Shown here: positions 43,601-55,005 of the stretch, one piece after another
How the letters are laid out: the number at the start of each line of letters is the position of its first letter
Position numbering within the stretch: the stretch's first letter is position 1
Assembly: GCA_014904985.1 (NCBI GenBank)
Contig: MU128919.1
Location: 19,879 to 83,878 of the forward strand
Length of the DNA stretch: 64,000 nucleotides
Origin: Hydnum rufescens UP504
Lineage: Eukaryota > Basidiomycota > Agaricomycetes > Cantharellales > Hydnaceae
Direction: 5' to 3'
The notes under the pieces: generated by a model
Seen by the model: the letters and a program-made list of their open reading frames with translations, nothing else
Told to the model about the DNA's origin: nothing
The model's database searches: none
Translations under genes and position numbers: made by a program

Positions 43601-45733
43601 GCTTTCCCTGCTGACGGAAGTTTCTGCCTTCTCTTCCTTTCGGGTTCGAGCAAAGCTATTGGATCGCGACCTACGTCCAGTGATCGTGGTTATAACCCTC
43701 TCCCATCTGGTTGCTGATGCGCCCCCACTCTCGCGCTTCTTGGAAGGTGACCGTTCCAACCGGTGGGATGACTCTCGATCCGTGAGGCCTTCTCGATCGG
43801 TCTGGGCTTCCTCCCAATCAGTAAAAGTGTCAGAATGACCGCGATCTTTGCGCGTAACAGGCGGCGAGGATAGCGATGGGACAACTATAGCAGAGGTCGA
43901 TGAAGAAGCGACACTATCACGAGCGACGGGTGGATCACCTTTCTCGCCTTGCACACTGGTGGAAGGGCGTGGGAGAAAGTGGCGGCCGACAAGGGAGTCT
44001 CGGGAACGACTGACGGTGATGTCTCGCGGGAGGGATTACCCTCGTCAATGTCAGAATGCGTGGGCTGGAAAGCGACGTCGGATGCATCCTGAAAATTCTG
44101 TGAAGGGGGTCCACGGTTACTATTCCAACTTGGACAGGCTCGCCCTCTTCCTCCTCAACGTCTCCACTGACGTGGGCCTCACGGAGTGTAGAATGATTGG
44201 CTTCAGAATAATTGAGATTGATTCCTGCACAGATCCGTCAATAACCTTCAATTAGTCCCTATATCGATGACACCGACCGTCATCTGCACCGATCCAACTA
44301 ATGTTATTCTCCAGTCGGCCAAGATAGGCCTTCCGCTCTCGCATTTCTTCAGGATACAGGAACACAACCTTTTCGTCGTCGCCGTCCCCTTCATCCTCGT
44401 CACGGATCCCTGACTCTCGTACAAGGGTACTCATCGGACTAATCGTGACAGGAAACGTGTCCTGTGTGTATGGAGATTTCTGCCCATGTTCGTGCAGAAA
44501 CACGGGAATCCTCTCGGTATCGGTGTTCGTAGACACCGATGAGGTGCTGGACTCCGACATTTGAGGGCGGGTGGGGGGTTTACGTGTTGGAGGAGTGGCA
44601 GGTAAACCATTAGGATGGAGGCCCGATGACTGTGGAAGGGGATTTTCTACAGATTCATCGTCGATCTCTTCTTCGATAACGATTCCATGCACGGCAGGTC
44701 CTGGCGGAACCGCTCTTCGGAGTGGGGAGTGTCGCTCGGAAGTATCATCGCCATTTACATTTGTCGAATCACTCTGCCTTTCGACATCAGGGGCAGGCAG
44801 TGAGGTGGGGGTTTGGAATGGAGAGGCGGGGGCTGGATCCCGGTCGTCGATCACAGCATTTGAAAGAGAAGGACTGGCTCGTTTGGAGTGACCAGTTGAT
44901 GAAGAATCCACACCTGGATCTTCTACTCCACCTCCACTAACGTCACTTTCAGCGCCATCTTTCGCAGGTGCGCGTTTTTCCAATTGTTGGAACATACGGT
45001 TTCGAGCAGCCGAACGCTCCACACCAGGAGCTGTATTGCTCCGAGTGAGTAGCACCGGTGGAGTAGGCGATGGGGATGATGAAAGCACATTTGTAGGCGA
45101 CTCGCTCCGACCAGTCAGCTTGTTCATGGCCAAGAGTCGAGCGCTATTGGAGCGAATCAAACCTGCTCTAAGAGCATCCAACGAGGGAGGAGGAGAGTTT
45201 GGAGAGTGGAGGAAATGATGAGGTGAGGGTGATGATGGGGAAAAGAATGCTCGTGGATGAATGGGCATCGGGGTAAAGTGTGCAGGTATGGGAGAGACGA
45301 GGGCAGGTGCAAAGAAAGGAATGGGCGGCAGTTGTCCTTCTGGTGAGGACTCCATGGGTCGATTTGATTCGTTGGTCTTTGCAATGGCTTCCTTAAAATC
45401 TTTGGAACCCCTGGAACGTGATCGGGATCGGGAACGCGACCTTCCTCTACGCTTGGTCTTCGAGGGAGTGTCACGACCACTGACTTGGGATTCCTCTTCG
45501 ACGGCGATAGACCCCTCCTCCTGTGCCGTGACCAGAACAGGGGGCGGCTCCGCATCGGTCGCCTCATCAGAGTGGCTCATCGCACCTTCAGCGCTGTTGC
45601 CCTTGTCCCCTTCACTGACGGCATCGTCATGCATGGGAGGTCGGCGGCCATCTTTCATCCGGGGCAATGACGCCGCTCGCTTAAGCCTTGCTACTGCGAC
45701 GGCCCGAACGTCCGCAGCTGTAGGTTCGACCAT
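40632..45733 (-). CDS. ARF guanine nucleotide exchange factor with Sec7 and PH domains
   Basis: Activates ARF GTPases in vesicle traffic. ATG at 45,733 (MVEPTAADVRAV). About 1,100 residues of disordered, Ser/Pro/Arg-rich sequence include an RS-like run and an 18-bp-encoded Pro-Gln-Ser repeat. Then follows a conserved block (RLLLLFNDILVIAKF near 42,150), and the Sec7 domain with LYRSVGLDSVVLGQYLS, FPFKGMRIDLALRVFLLAIHLPSEA (41,800-41,730; the Glu after LPS is the catalytic finger) and TRLVLAIIQLN. A PH domain (FFDPPVLDFSRSHEASFVVVG, then KRKYRFNIPEDEEYQQW) lies at 41,300-41,020. One intron is clear near 44,282-44,230. Two frame breaks occur: between 44,230 and 43,960, and near 42,060, where an added G in ATTGG would restore the frame. 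Resembles fungal Syt1/BRAG-like exchange factors. Confidence 0.85.
42455..42575 (+). repeat. 18-bp minisatellite inside the ARF-GEF gene
   Basis: About six near-identical copies of GAGATTGAGATTGGGGCG. On the coding minus strand they give a SPPQSQ repeat in the disordered N-terminal half. The repeat length keeps the frame, so copy-number change is tolerated. Confidence 0.9.
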
Positions 45734-46323
45734 CGCTAGCCCACCCACAGGAATGTGAATACAAGGGGACGGTCTAGCGCTATGTTGGAAGACTTGCCTG
45801 GTCCTCTTTCCTTGGGGGGTGAAAGTAGTAACGCCACGTCCTGAGGCACATTGTCAATAATAGTGGGATGAAAAGCCAAGTATCCACTGACAAATGATGC
45901 AGGGAATAGAGCCCCAGAGGGGAGGGAGGGGAAGGGAAAGCGCTCTGAAGTATGCGATGTAGAGATCTACGCGATACGCAATTTGTGTTGGGAGCTAACG
46001 ATGTATGTCAAATGGTGGCCGGTGGCGAAGAGGACCTGGTGTCGGTGCCAGAGGGCGAAATAAGTTTATGCCCCTATGCCCATCCCTTGAATTGATGTCC
46101 CTCACCTGCTGGAAAGTCACACCTGCAACGTTCACCGTTCTCCAGGCGTTGAGTCGTGGTTATCCCGGATCTCGCCGGGGAAAGTACATGAGGCAACGGT
46201 TCGGAAAGCTGCCAGCCCTTTCTCCCAAAACAATAGTCTTACCTTATGGAGCATCCACAGAGTTGAAGCGATGAATCAATAATGGAATTACGACAAGACA
46301 TAGGAACAAAAAAAAAGAATCTT
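45734..46323. other. Promoter side of ARF-GEF; no separate gene seen
   Basis: Separates the start of the ARF-GEF from the stop of the DUF262-like gene, both on the minus strand. A G-rich stretch lies near 45,905-45,935. No supported ORF. Confidence 0.5.
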
Positions 46324-48107
46324 CTAGATGAGTCGAGCTCTTTTGGTTGCCCGTTCCATGGATGCTATGTACTCCCCATCATCATCATCATCCCCCCTTT
46401 GATTCCTCATCTCCCGAGAACATCGCTTCATGATATCGTTGCAGATTTGCCACATAGTCCCTACAACACGATTGTTGGAGCGGATGTCCGTATGAACCTT
46501 TCGCGTCTCTGTTCGAAGATTTTGAATCTCCAGCGCAATCACAGCATTGTTTTCTTCCCGAAGCAAGTAGATCAGCACACCTATGAAACAATTATTAGGG
46601 GAGCACCACCACTCAAAGATATGATTCAATTACAGATCATGTAAAACTCTACGGGGGCCACCCGTGGAGTGCCTTTGGCAAATGGATGCCTCTTCAGCGA
46701 TGGAAACGAGGGAGTGCTCGCAATGGCGGTCAGTGTCGAGAAAACATGGTCAATCTTCGCCTGAAAGTTAGTGCTTGGCTTTCCAGGCTCCCGGAGGAAT
46801 TTGTCTAGTTGTGAATAGGATTTGTCTGGGGAAGATAGTCCTGTCAGCTCGTGCATCCGCTGACAATAAGTTTGTGACAAACAAGAAAACTCTGGAAGAC
46901 TATGAATGTGAGCAACCTATGCAACGTGAGCTTGAGACGAATGAACACCGGGATGGGACGAACTCACTACTGCGGCAACGCATTGAAATCCTTTTCCTCG
47001 ATCCGTTCCCCAATCTAAAACATCTTGAAGACCGTCCTCTACTTCAACGAACTTGCGACAAATCGTGCCAATCCAGGCGGCCCATTCTGATCCTATCGAC
47101 TGCAACTTCTCGCCCTCTTTCAATGGCATCCCCAGTTGAACTCGCTGGAACATATCACGCTCCTCCATCTCGCTCAGATTTCGATATTCGACTAAAAATC
47201 GTTCAGCATACCAAAACCACCGACAATATTAAAATATTTCACGCACCACATGTAAGCGGCTTCTGCATAAACATTTCCTTCAGGTTAAGAGGTAGCTCTA
47301 GACGCGCCTTGCGGTGCCTTGAAGAAGTAAAATAGTATTTGTTTTTGGAGCCCTCTGGAATATCTGAGCTGGATTGTAAGAAGTCAACCACGCCACAGGG
47401 GGAATAAACTGTACATGGTATTTGTCTAGCATCGCAAGATATCGAAACGGCGTTCAATGAGAAGTCTACGACGTGGAAAGAAGGACTGACCCATCAAAGA
47501 ACTTCTGTACAGATGTTAAACGTTGTTTGCCGTCCAGACAAACGCGGTATTCAGTCCCATCTTTCCGTTTCCTCAGTGAGAAGTAGATTGGTGGTATAGG
47601 ATAATTCTGGGCGATAGAAAGGATGAGTCCAATCTGTTTCTTCTCTAGCCACACGACATCTGCATTATACACCGTATGTCAGACCATGTTAGATGTGACG
47701 CACGAGTGAGGCTTGCCGCGCTGAAACTCAGGACTCAAGTCAATAGTCCCTGTTGGGGTCAACAAGGTGAGTTGAGGAATGGGAAACGAATCAAATAGCA
47801 GAGCCACCTTCGTGTATTTGGCCTATTATGGAATGCAGTCAGCAATCGAACGATGAAGGCGTCAAGTGGGGGAGATAGGTCTTACGATGCAAATCATGGG
47901 CTCTCAATGTCCCTTTCGCGTAATATGAGGCGCACCTTCATGGGGAGGATGCGAGACGAAGAACAACCACATACCTGCAATTGGGGGGCTCAGCATGCCT
48001 GGAATGTTCGCTCCGAGCTCATCCTGCTCCTTCCCATCGTCATCATCGAAGGAATTGTCACTATTGACCTCGATCTTTTCAACCTTTGGGGCGCGGGGGG
48101 GACCCAT
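46324..48107 (-). CDS. DUF262-domain (GmrSD N-terminal-like) protein
   Basis: DUF262 proteins are ParB-fold-like; in bacteria they belong to restriction systems, and many fungi carry a stand-alone copy of unknown role. Start ATG 48,107 gives MGPPRAPKVEKIEVNSDNSF and an Asp/Glu-rich N-terminus. Exons then encode VVWLEKKQIGLILSIAQNY and PIPPIYFS, the hallmark VCLDGKQRLTSVQKFFDG (about 47,560-47,490), MFQRVQLGMPLKEGEKL with WAAWIGTICRKFVE (about 47,150-47,060) and a helical C-terminus ending RATKRARLI at TAG 46,324. Several introns separate these blocks. The bacterial D-G-x-x-R core is present as DGKQR. No nuclease partner domain is seen. Confidence 0.8.
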
Positions 48108-48762
48108 GAGGAAGTTAGTGCAGCCTATGGACCTCGGTATTTGCCAGGTTCCCCGTTGATTGCTTATATAATAATCGCCTCCGCTATTCACGTCCATTCA
48201 TTTCATACCTTTGACCAAACCTACACTTCCAGGCATCCCGGAGAGCCGGCATACCTACATCTGAGTGTCGATTAAGATGAACTGATGCTGCACTTGGGGA
48301 TGCACAGGAGACAGAGACAAACGGAGTAAGTAGATAGACGCATGCGTTCGAGGGACACTGGTGACACCTATGCGTGCCTGCGACAACCAGAATTTTGGAG
48401 AGTTGAAGAAACTCCCTACACGTTGTTTCGATCGTGGTGGGATGGTGAAGCCAATTTAAACATGTCTCATTCAACGGGAATAATTCGAGACATTATTAGG
48501 AAGGTCTTGGTGACTCTTCACTGTCCTGATCCTCCAGGATCCAACGGATTGGTGCAACTATCTTGATACTGTCCCCTCGCCTCACGCTAAAATTAGCCCA
48601 TAAGCCCCCGCCCCAAAGCAACATGAACTCTCCTCCAGTTGTCCCATCTCCCCCTCACCTCGTCCTCACCACTGGCATCCGACGATCCCACCCCCGCCAG
48701 ACACACTGTGTTTGATGATTTAATCTTGGATAGTTTCTAAGCGGGACCCACTTTCCAGGGTG

Positions 48763-50570
48763 ATGGCTCCTTATCTTCTCATTCCGATTCTAATATACGC
48801 TCGTGATCATCTGGGTCCAAAGTACATCAACGCCAACCCTATTAAGGATAAAAAGCTGATCAAGGGGTATCCAGAGCCCTTCACCCTGTTGCAGTCTGCT
48901 TGGGAGGTGGGAACGTTCGGACCGATCTTCCCCGTTGGTTCTCCATCCTGTCCTCTATGGCCTTCCCTCAGATCTCGAGCCCTCATGTGTTTCTCAGCGA
49001 TCGTATAACTGTCTCGATCCCCACCATCTTCTCCACGTTCCTCCCCTTCCCTCGACCTCCGGATTCAGAGTGAGTATTATTACCCATCGCCCGGCCTCCT
49101 TGCTGATCTGCGTATTTGCAAAGCAAGATGATAATATTGACAATGCTCTTTGGCAATTTGCCTAACCCTTGCATCAGTTGTCTCGAGCGCTTGAAATATT
49201 AATGCGAAATACGTAGCGGATTCTACTCCAATAACATCAATCGCACGTTGCGCCAGGACCCGCATTCAAACCTCCGTGCCTATTCTTCAGAGTTCGGGAA
49301 CCGGGAAATCGCGTCCACAGGTAATCTGACTTGGTCCTCACGCTTCCGTTCAATCTGTGTCCCGATTCTGAGCCCAAAGGTCGTTTTTAACCCCGATGTC
49401 TGCTCCAACATATTCTCCTGCACATCTTCCTCCTAGATGCAGAAATACGTGAATATCTTTGTGGCGTAAGCTTCCGGCATCGATGAGTTCCAGACTCGAT
49501 ACCTACATCTTCTAGGCAACCTTTTACGAGTTGTTGCCGACGAATTGGATAGCCTGTGCCAGAACGAAGTCCCCACGTACCGAGTGCTATAGCATGGTAC
49601 TGCGTAAACACTTGGAGACAGCTCAAACGTGTACCAGAATATGCAAACAAGCTGTGAAATGGTGTACGAGTAATGATTTGGTATGTCCTCGATTCCCGGT
49701 TTCCTGTGATTTACTCATTCCGCGGAGCAGGATCGATGGAAAGAGAAGCACTCGCTTCCTGAGAAAGCTCTCAAGGCTCCCTTTGTATATCTGTGGTACA
49801 AATGGCGAATGATAAATTGGCACGACTGATTCAATTCATTAATGACTGTTGCATGTCGATAGAGGAGTGCAGAAATGGGATGTGATCATGTGAAATTGAT
49901 GCTATACTTCGGTGAGGCTCATGTGCTTTCATGGGAATCCTGGGCGATCCAAATAACAAGGGCATGTATGAGGTGCTTTGCTTATGCTTCAATTACTTCC
50001 CCTCCTACCCCATATTTGTCTCGACGCACTCCAATATCAAGTATCTGGCTCCCGAGGCATCGCTGTCCAGATCATCTCGAATACACACAAATCCAGAAGC
50101 ACTGCGGGCCCCTGTAGCGGAACCTCCTCTCGATTGTCCTTCCCAGGTTCCCGGAACACTCACACTGGCAGGAGGATGCATTCTCAATCGAATTCATGGC
50201 TCAGTTCAGTCGCCCCATGTTAGTTTCCCAGTTACTACTGTGGAAATCCCAAGCGTCTGGTGCCGTCGGGATGCTGCCGAGCGTGACGACGCCTCAACCC
50301 TGGGGGAATCGTAGCTCTCGCTCGTGCCAAATTGATATGTCAGTGATATTTTGGCACAGCCCAACACACTCTCAGCTGCGAGACAGCCAGCCGTGCCCGA
50401 TGTCCTGCTGAACCTTGACTTTGAGCGTCGGTGTCAGGCAGCACGCGATCGGGAGGCTGAGATAGCTGCCAGCTGCATGCGCATCGCTCTTTCTATCCCG
50501 AAAAGACCGCGGATATCTTCGCTCCGGTCAGCCCTTACTAGCAAAGATTGCAGCACAGCAGGAGGTTGAC
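48763..50570 (+). CDS. Unrecognised multi-exon gene
   Basis: The first exon from ATG 48,763 reads MAPYLLIPILIYARDHLG then KYINANPIKDKKLIKGYPEP. A probable intron at 48,909-48,974 (GTGGGA...CCTCAG) joins to ISSPHVFLSDRITVSIPTIF. Later coding-like pieces are KALKAPFVYLWYKW (49,760), PSYPIFVSTHSNIKYLAPEA (about 49,998-50,060) and RANPEALRAP-like text near 50,095 with CPSQVPG. The last is LNLDFERRCQAARDREAEIAA (50,412-50,475), before TGA near 50,568. The pieces are spaced by plausible short introns, but the joints are not all certain and I recognise no family. The opposite strand also has short open frames at 49,080-49,650. Confidence 0.4.
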
Positions 50571-50704
50571 TTTCAAGGCACCCGGCATTACTGCCGCCAA
50601 TGTGATGGATGTACAAGGTTGATTGATGTAGGAAAGAAATAATACAGGTGTCATTACTAGCACATAAACTCAGCAGATCAGGTGAAGACTGATCGTGAAC
50701 CATT

Positions 50705-53700
50705 GAATCATTGCTGGATCCTTGAAGATATGAGACGCATAGGACCACCGGGATGTGTAGCATAATATGCATAAACGAGATTACTATTCTCAAGTGCTCG
50801 AGTCGGTGTCTGAAACTCCATCATCAGCCACGTCACAGTCCCTCTGGATAAATGACCAGAATGCACACTCACTGCCATTCTCGCTGACTGCATTCCGCGC
50901 ACTTTTCCAAAACCGCTTTTGAGTTCCTGAATCTTCGTTTAGAATATAAATGTGGGGTATGCGGGTCAATATGTGCGAAAATAGATGCTCTAAGCATCAA
51001 CAGTAGGCCCAGGGGGTTGGTTACCTGGACCAGGAGTACCTTCGCAGCGGTCCTAAGTCGCTCGCGCAGAATCAGCCTTTGCTTATCATCAGTACGACAT
51101 CCCCATTCGACATCTTGAAGAGAAATGAGTCCTGATATGAATGAAAGATTCCACGGCGACTCGAGCACAAGGACTTCTGAACCCATGCGGATAAAGTAGA
51201 TTCACGAGTGACAACGTCAGAGGGATGGAAATAACTAGACCATAAAGCGGCGCAGAAATACGGAAGCGTACGAGCTTGAACTTCGAGGTCATATATCTTT
51301 TCCAAGAGGGTAGAACATATAGACGTCGCCACAACTTCTGCAAGGATCTGGTCTTCGACTGTAGAGTGCCAATGGTGCCCTACGATGAGAAGGAGGGCTT
51401 CCCGCAAATAATTCCACTGTTCAACGTTCTGCAGAGTAGAAAACATCTTCATTCTTGACGATCGATCCTTGGTGATATTGGAGGCGAAAAGCAGGGAAGC
51501 AGACGCTACATCGATCCCGGAAATTATGAAAGAGATGAGACCTCGAAACTGACAAAGAAGTGAACCCGCGGCGGGTGAAGTGAAAGATGAACAGCAGCTG
51601 GGAAAACGCACAGAGAATTACGAGGTCATTCGGACCCCGATCCATGATCAAGCCATGGAGGATAGTGTAGCCATAATTATCTTCGAGATCGAGAGAATTC
51701 TTGGTGGTCGTGGTACATAGAACGAGCGCGATATTCGAGATAAGAGCGTCCACAAGCTGAGAAGAATCGAAATCAAGCGAATGTGCTGGGGCCAGGGCGT
51801 CAAGCCAATCTAACAGGGAAACCAGCACGCGAGATGCAGATATTTGATTTGATAATGTCTTGCTGTAGGGCAGAAAAAGCACAGCCATCTCCACAAGAGT
51901 CTTGAGAATGTGAAGGAGATCGATAATTGATAACGGTGATACACAAGCAGTGTGATCGTGACCCTCTTGTGTCTTAGAATCCAGAAGCGGAGAAGCAGTT
52001 ATGTACGTCAATATGCTTGACACCACTGCGTGGGTTAGACCACATTTAGAACCCCAAATGGCGCCACCAAAACAAGAATGCGCCACCTGAATCAATTTCG
52101 ATATGTTCGGAACACTTGGGATCCAGGGCATCTGTAAGGGTGACAGGATCCATCTCAACAAGATAAGAGACAGTAAGCATTTGAGCTGGGCGAAGAGAGA
52201 CAAATTAAAAATCAGCAGGAGATTGCCAAGTATACACCGAATTCACATTGTCTCGTGGGTAGGTTCGGAGGCCAGGCTAGTGTCATGAGGTCCCGACAGA
52301 AAATCCGGCAGATACTGACGAGATCGACCCGAGAAAAAGAAGCAGTCTGGGAGCTCTTGGACGAACGAACGAGGTTCAGGCAAGCCCAACTTGCCAGGTA
52401 AATGACCGGTTGGATTGATCGATATGCCGTATGTGGATCCCCGGTTGCAAAGACTTCTTCATGAGATGACAGAGAGAACTCTTGAAGAACTGACTGGATC
52501 CAAAACCAATCAAGCCTTCGAATAAAGGGGGATTCAGACCAGTAAATCTTACGTGCATGGCATTGAAAGCACTGCGAGGATCACGGACAATTCTTTAACA
52601 AGAATCGAATGACTGACCTCATCTTCGCCAACATCTCCATAGGATTCTGATTGTTGTGTTTGTCTCCAATGGGCTAGCTGATGGAGCCAAGATATCGTCT
52701 AGGAATCGCACATAAATGGTGATCAAACGCAGCATGAAATGAGAGTCAAAGCTGCCGATTTCACTATCGCACCAAGAATGTAATAATTGAATAGTGTGGT
52801 GATCGCACGTCCCAAGCTGACCATGTCCACGAAACAAAGTGGCGACCATAATTACAATCTAGCAAGACTCGGTGCGCCGGATCAAGTGTTTGCAACGTCG
52901 AAAGTCGCCGAGACCCTTGGAGTTCGGACGAGTCGGTGGAAGGTTGAATAACTGTAAGCAGAAGAACGAAAATATTTGAAAGCGTGTGTGGGCGGAACCG
53001 CTCAATCGAATCAACTATGTGGGGCGTATGTTCAGTCAGCTGGAATGGACATGAATTCTGCCTCAGAATCGATCACTTTAATATATGTCGAGATCTTACC
53101 GCGAATAGACTCAAAGCCATGGCATATTCAGCTCGGTCCAGCAGTGACGCATACGGCAAAGGATTAAGATCATTATCATCAAGGGGAGACGTGACCCCGC
53201 GTTCCTCATTGATGCGAAGGGACATGTAGCTTCGCAGGTGGCCGCGCAGATTCGGTGGGAGAGACCTTGCGTAAATGTCGGCCTGTGGAAGAATGGCCAT
53301 TTCGGAAGAATGCACTAACTTTGCGGTACAGTCAGTCCCACTTCCTGTGCCGGATGAGACAAGGGTGGGAGCAACGATATAGACGCCGAAGAGAAGAGTA
53401 AGAATGAGTCGCCGCGACAATGGTGGGATGCGGGGTGATGCAAGTAATCCCGGGAAAGCTGTCCAGTCATCTTCACCGGCTCGGCTCGATGAGACTCTTA
53501 TAATTCACAGAGTAGAAGGGAGTATGTGGACGCACCTGGCAGTTGCGATACTGCTCGGAATTTATCCTCGTCCTTGACGAATTTCGTGCACCTGAGCAGG
53601 GCAGAAATACCCCTGGAGCCCGCAGAATTCGGTGGAGGATCAGCGAGCCTAATAATCGCTTCTCCTATTCGAAACAGTATTGTGTCGATCCACGTGACAA

Positions 53701-54172
53701 TCGAGGGCGAACTGGGTGCTCTATATCCATTAGTGCGCAAGTTCCGCCTTTGGATAAGTATCGAGGTCAGAAATACTGGGTCCACTGATAACAAGGATAA
53801 TCGAATCAGTAAGCACTGGGACAAAACCGTTCGGCGCACAGATTGTGGCCATCATGATGAAATGTGTTGGCGTGCTGAAGTTGGATACTACAAATGCGAG
53901 AAGGCGAAAGACGCCGTTCTTGATCTCTGCCTGACGCGTGCAATCATATCAGCAGCTTTCCCTCTGATAATTAAGCAAAATGCGCCACTTCTGGGTGCTC
54001 GGAGGAATGTGCTATCTTGTCCACAACCATATTCAGATCTTCCAAAGTTACAATATCCTGTGCTTGTAGAGGCTCTGGGAAGAAAGTCCTTTCCTCGTAG
54101 TATGGAAAGCGATGGGAAGGACTAGGGGAGGTCGATATCATCTTGAGTCTCGGCATCCAGTTCAAGATTCAT
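50705..54172 (-). CDS. Long unrecognised alpha-helical protein gene
   Basis: ATG at 54,172 starts MNLELDAETQDDIDLP, then after a one-base slip at CTCCCCTAG continues SPSHRFPYYEERTFFPEPLQ. Further exons encode PSIVTWIDTILFRIGEAIIRL (53,690-53,630), ARSLPPNLRGHLRSYMSLR (53,270-53,215), LLHSWCDSEIGSFDSHFMLRLI (about 52,790-52,720) and a long exon 52,203-51,421 rich in Leu/Ser helices (LLDWLDALAPAHSLDFDSSQLVDALIS is part of it). A C-terminal exon near 51,190-50,870 ends AVLEKCAECSQREWQ. The length (about 950 residues) and repeated amphipathic helices suggest a HEAT-like or scaffold protein. No named family was recognised. Confidence 0.5.
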
Positions 54173-54950
54173 AGCGTGATATGAGACTAAATGTGCAGTC
54201 GTAGCAGACCCTGAAATGGGGGTTTCCGTTGAATTGTGCAACATGCTTCGGAATCACTAATTTGGGTTATAATTCTTGGTTCATTTCAGAGTGGGGTGTT
54301 TAGGTTATTGTTAGCAACAGTGCCTGCTACTTTGGCGCATTCTGATGCACAATCCATGGCGCCTTCCTGGGAGCTCCTGGAGGTGATCCAGGAACATCTG
54401 CATCCTCCGACACCACCTGTGACGGAAATTAAGTAGAACATCTGCCGAGAATGATCGGGCCCCATGTAATTTTAGGCTCGTTCTCAGCCTCTTTGGGTGT
54501 TTTCGGCCAGTCACTTTTACTGAACAACACATTACATAACTTGTTTCCAAGCGAGACCTGGCGCGCGGGAAACCGCCTAAAACTAATGTGATTTCCGATT
54601 TAGGATTTAACCGCTAAGCGCAATTGCACCGCGGAACTGTTGGCATGTCTGACATGGATATAGTACAATGTATTACGAATGTGCAGGAAGGAACAAATGA
54701 GCCCAAATAATTACATAATTACATATGCTTTGTTTTAGAACAAGCCGCCCAGACTTCAATCTCACCGAAACCAGGTTCGAGGGTTCCAGCACGACTTGGG
54801 GGAAGGTACAGGATCAAGGGGTGAATATTACTGTAATAAAAGTAGCCGGGTGAACTAATTTCGAGATGCGAAGCAGACAACGCTATCTACCCGCTGTCGC
54901 TAACATGCGCCCCACACGCTCTCCTAACATAATATCAATAAAGTTACCCG
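54173..54950. other. Intergenic between divergent genes
   Basis: No supported ORF. AT-rich toward 54,720. It forms the upstream region of both the minus-strand gene ending its 5' end at 54,172 and the carboxypeptidase gene. Confidence 0.5.
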
Positions 54951-54960
54951 TATATAAAAC
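54951..54960 (+). promoter_or_regulatory. TATA box of the carboxypeptidase gene
   Basis: TATATAAAAC lies 46 bp before ATG 55,006. It is the clearest TATA box in the gene-rich half of the window. Confidence 0.6.
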
Positions 54961-55005
54961 GTTCCTCATGGCACACATGAGACTTTCTTGTCTCGTATTC
55001 TCGGT

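Noticed and set aside
46388..46629. Plus-strand ORFs with His/Ile runs opposite the DUF262-like gene
   Set aside because: They mirror an Asp-rich stretch and conserved helices of the minus-strand protein.
49080..49650. Minus-strand gene opposite the unrecognised gene at 48,763
   Set aside because: Two open frames look mildly coding but show no splice consistency or domain, while the plus strand has better joined exons.
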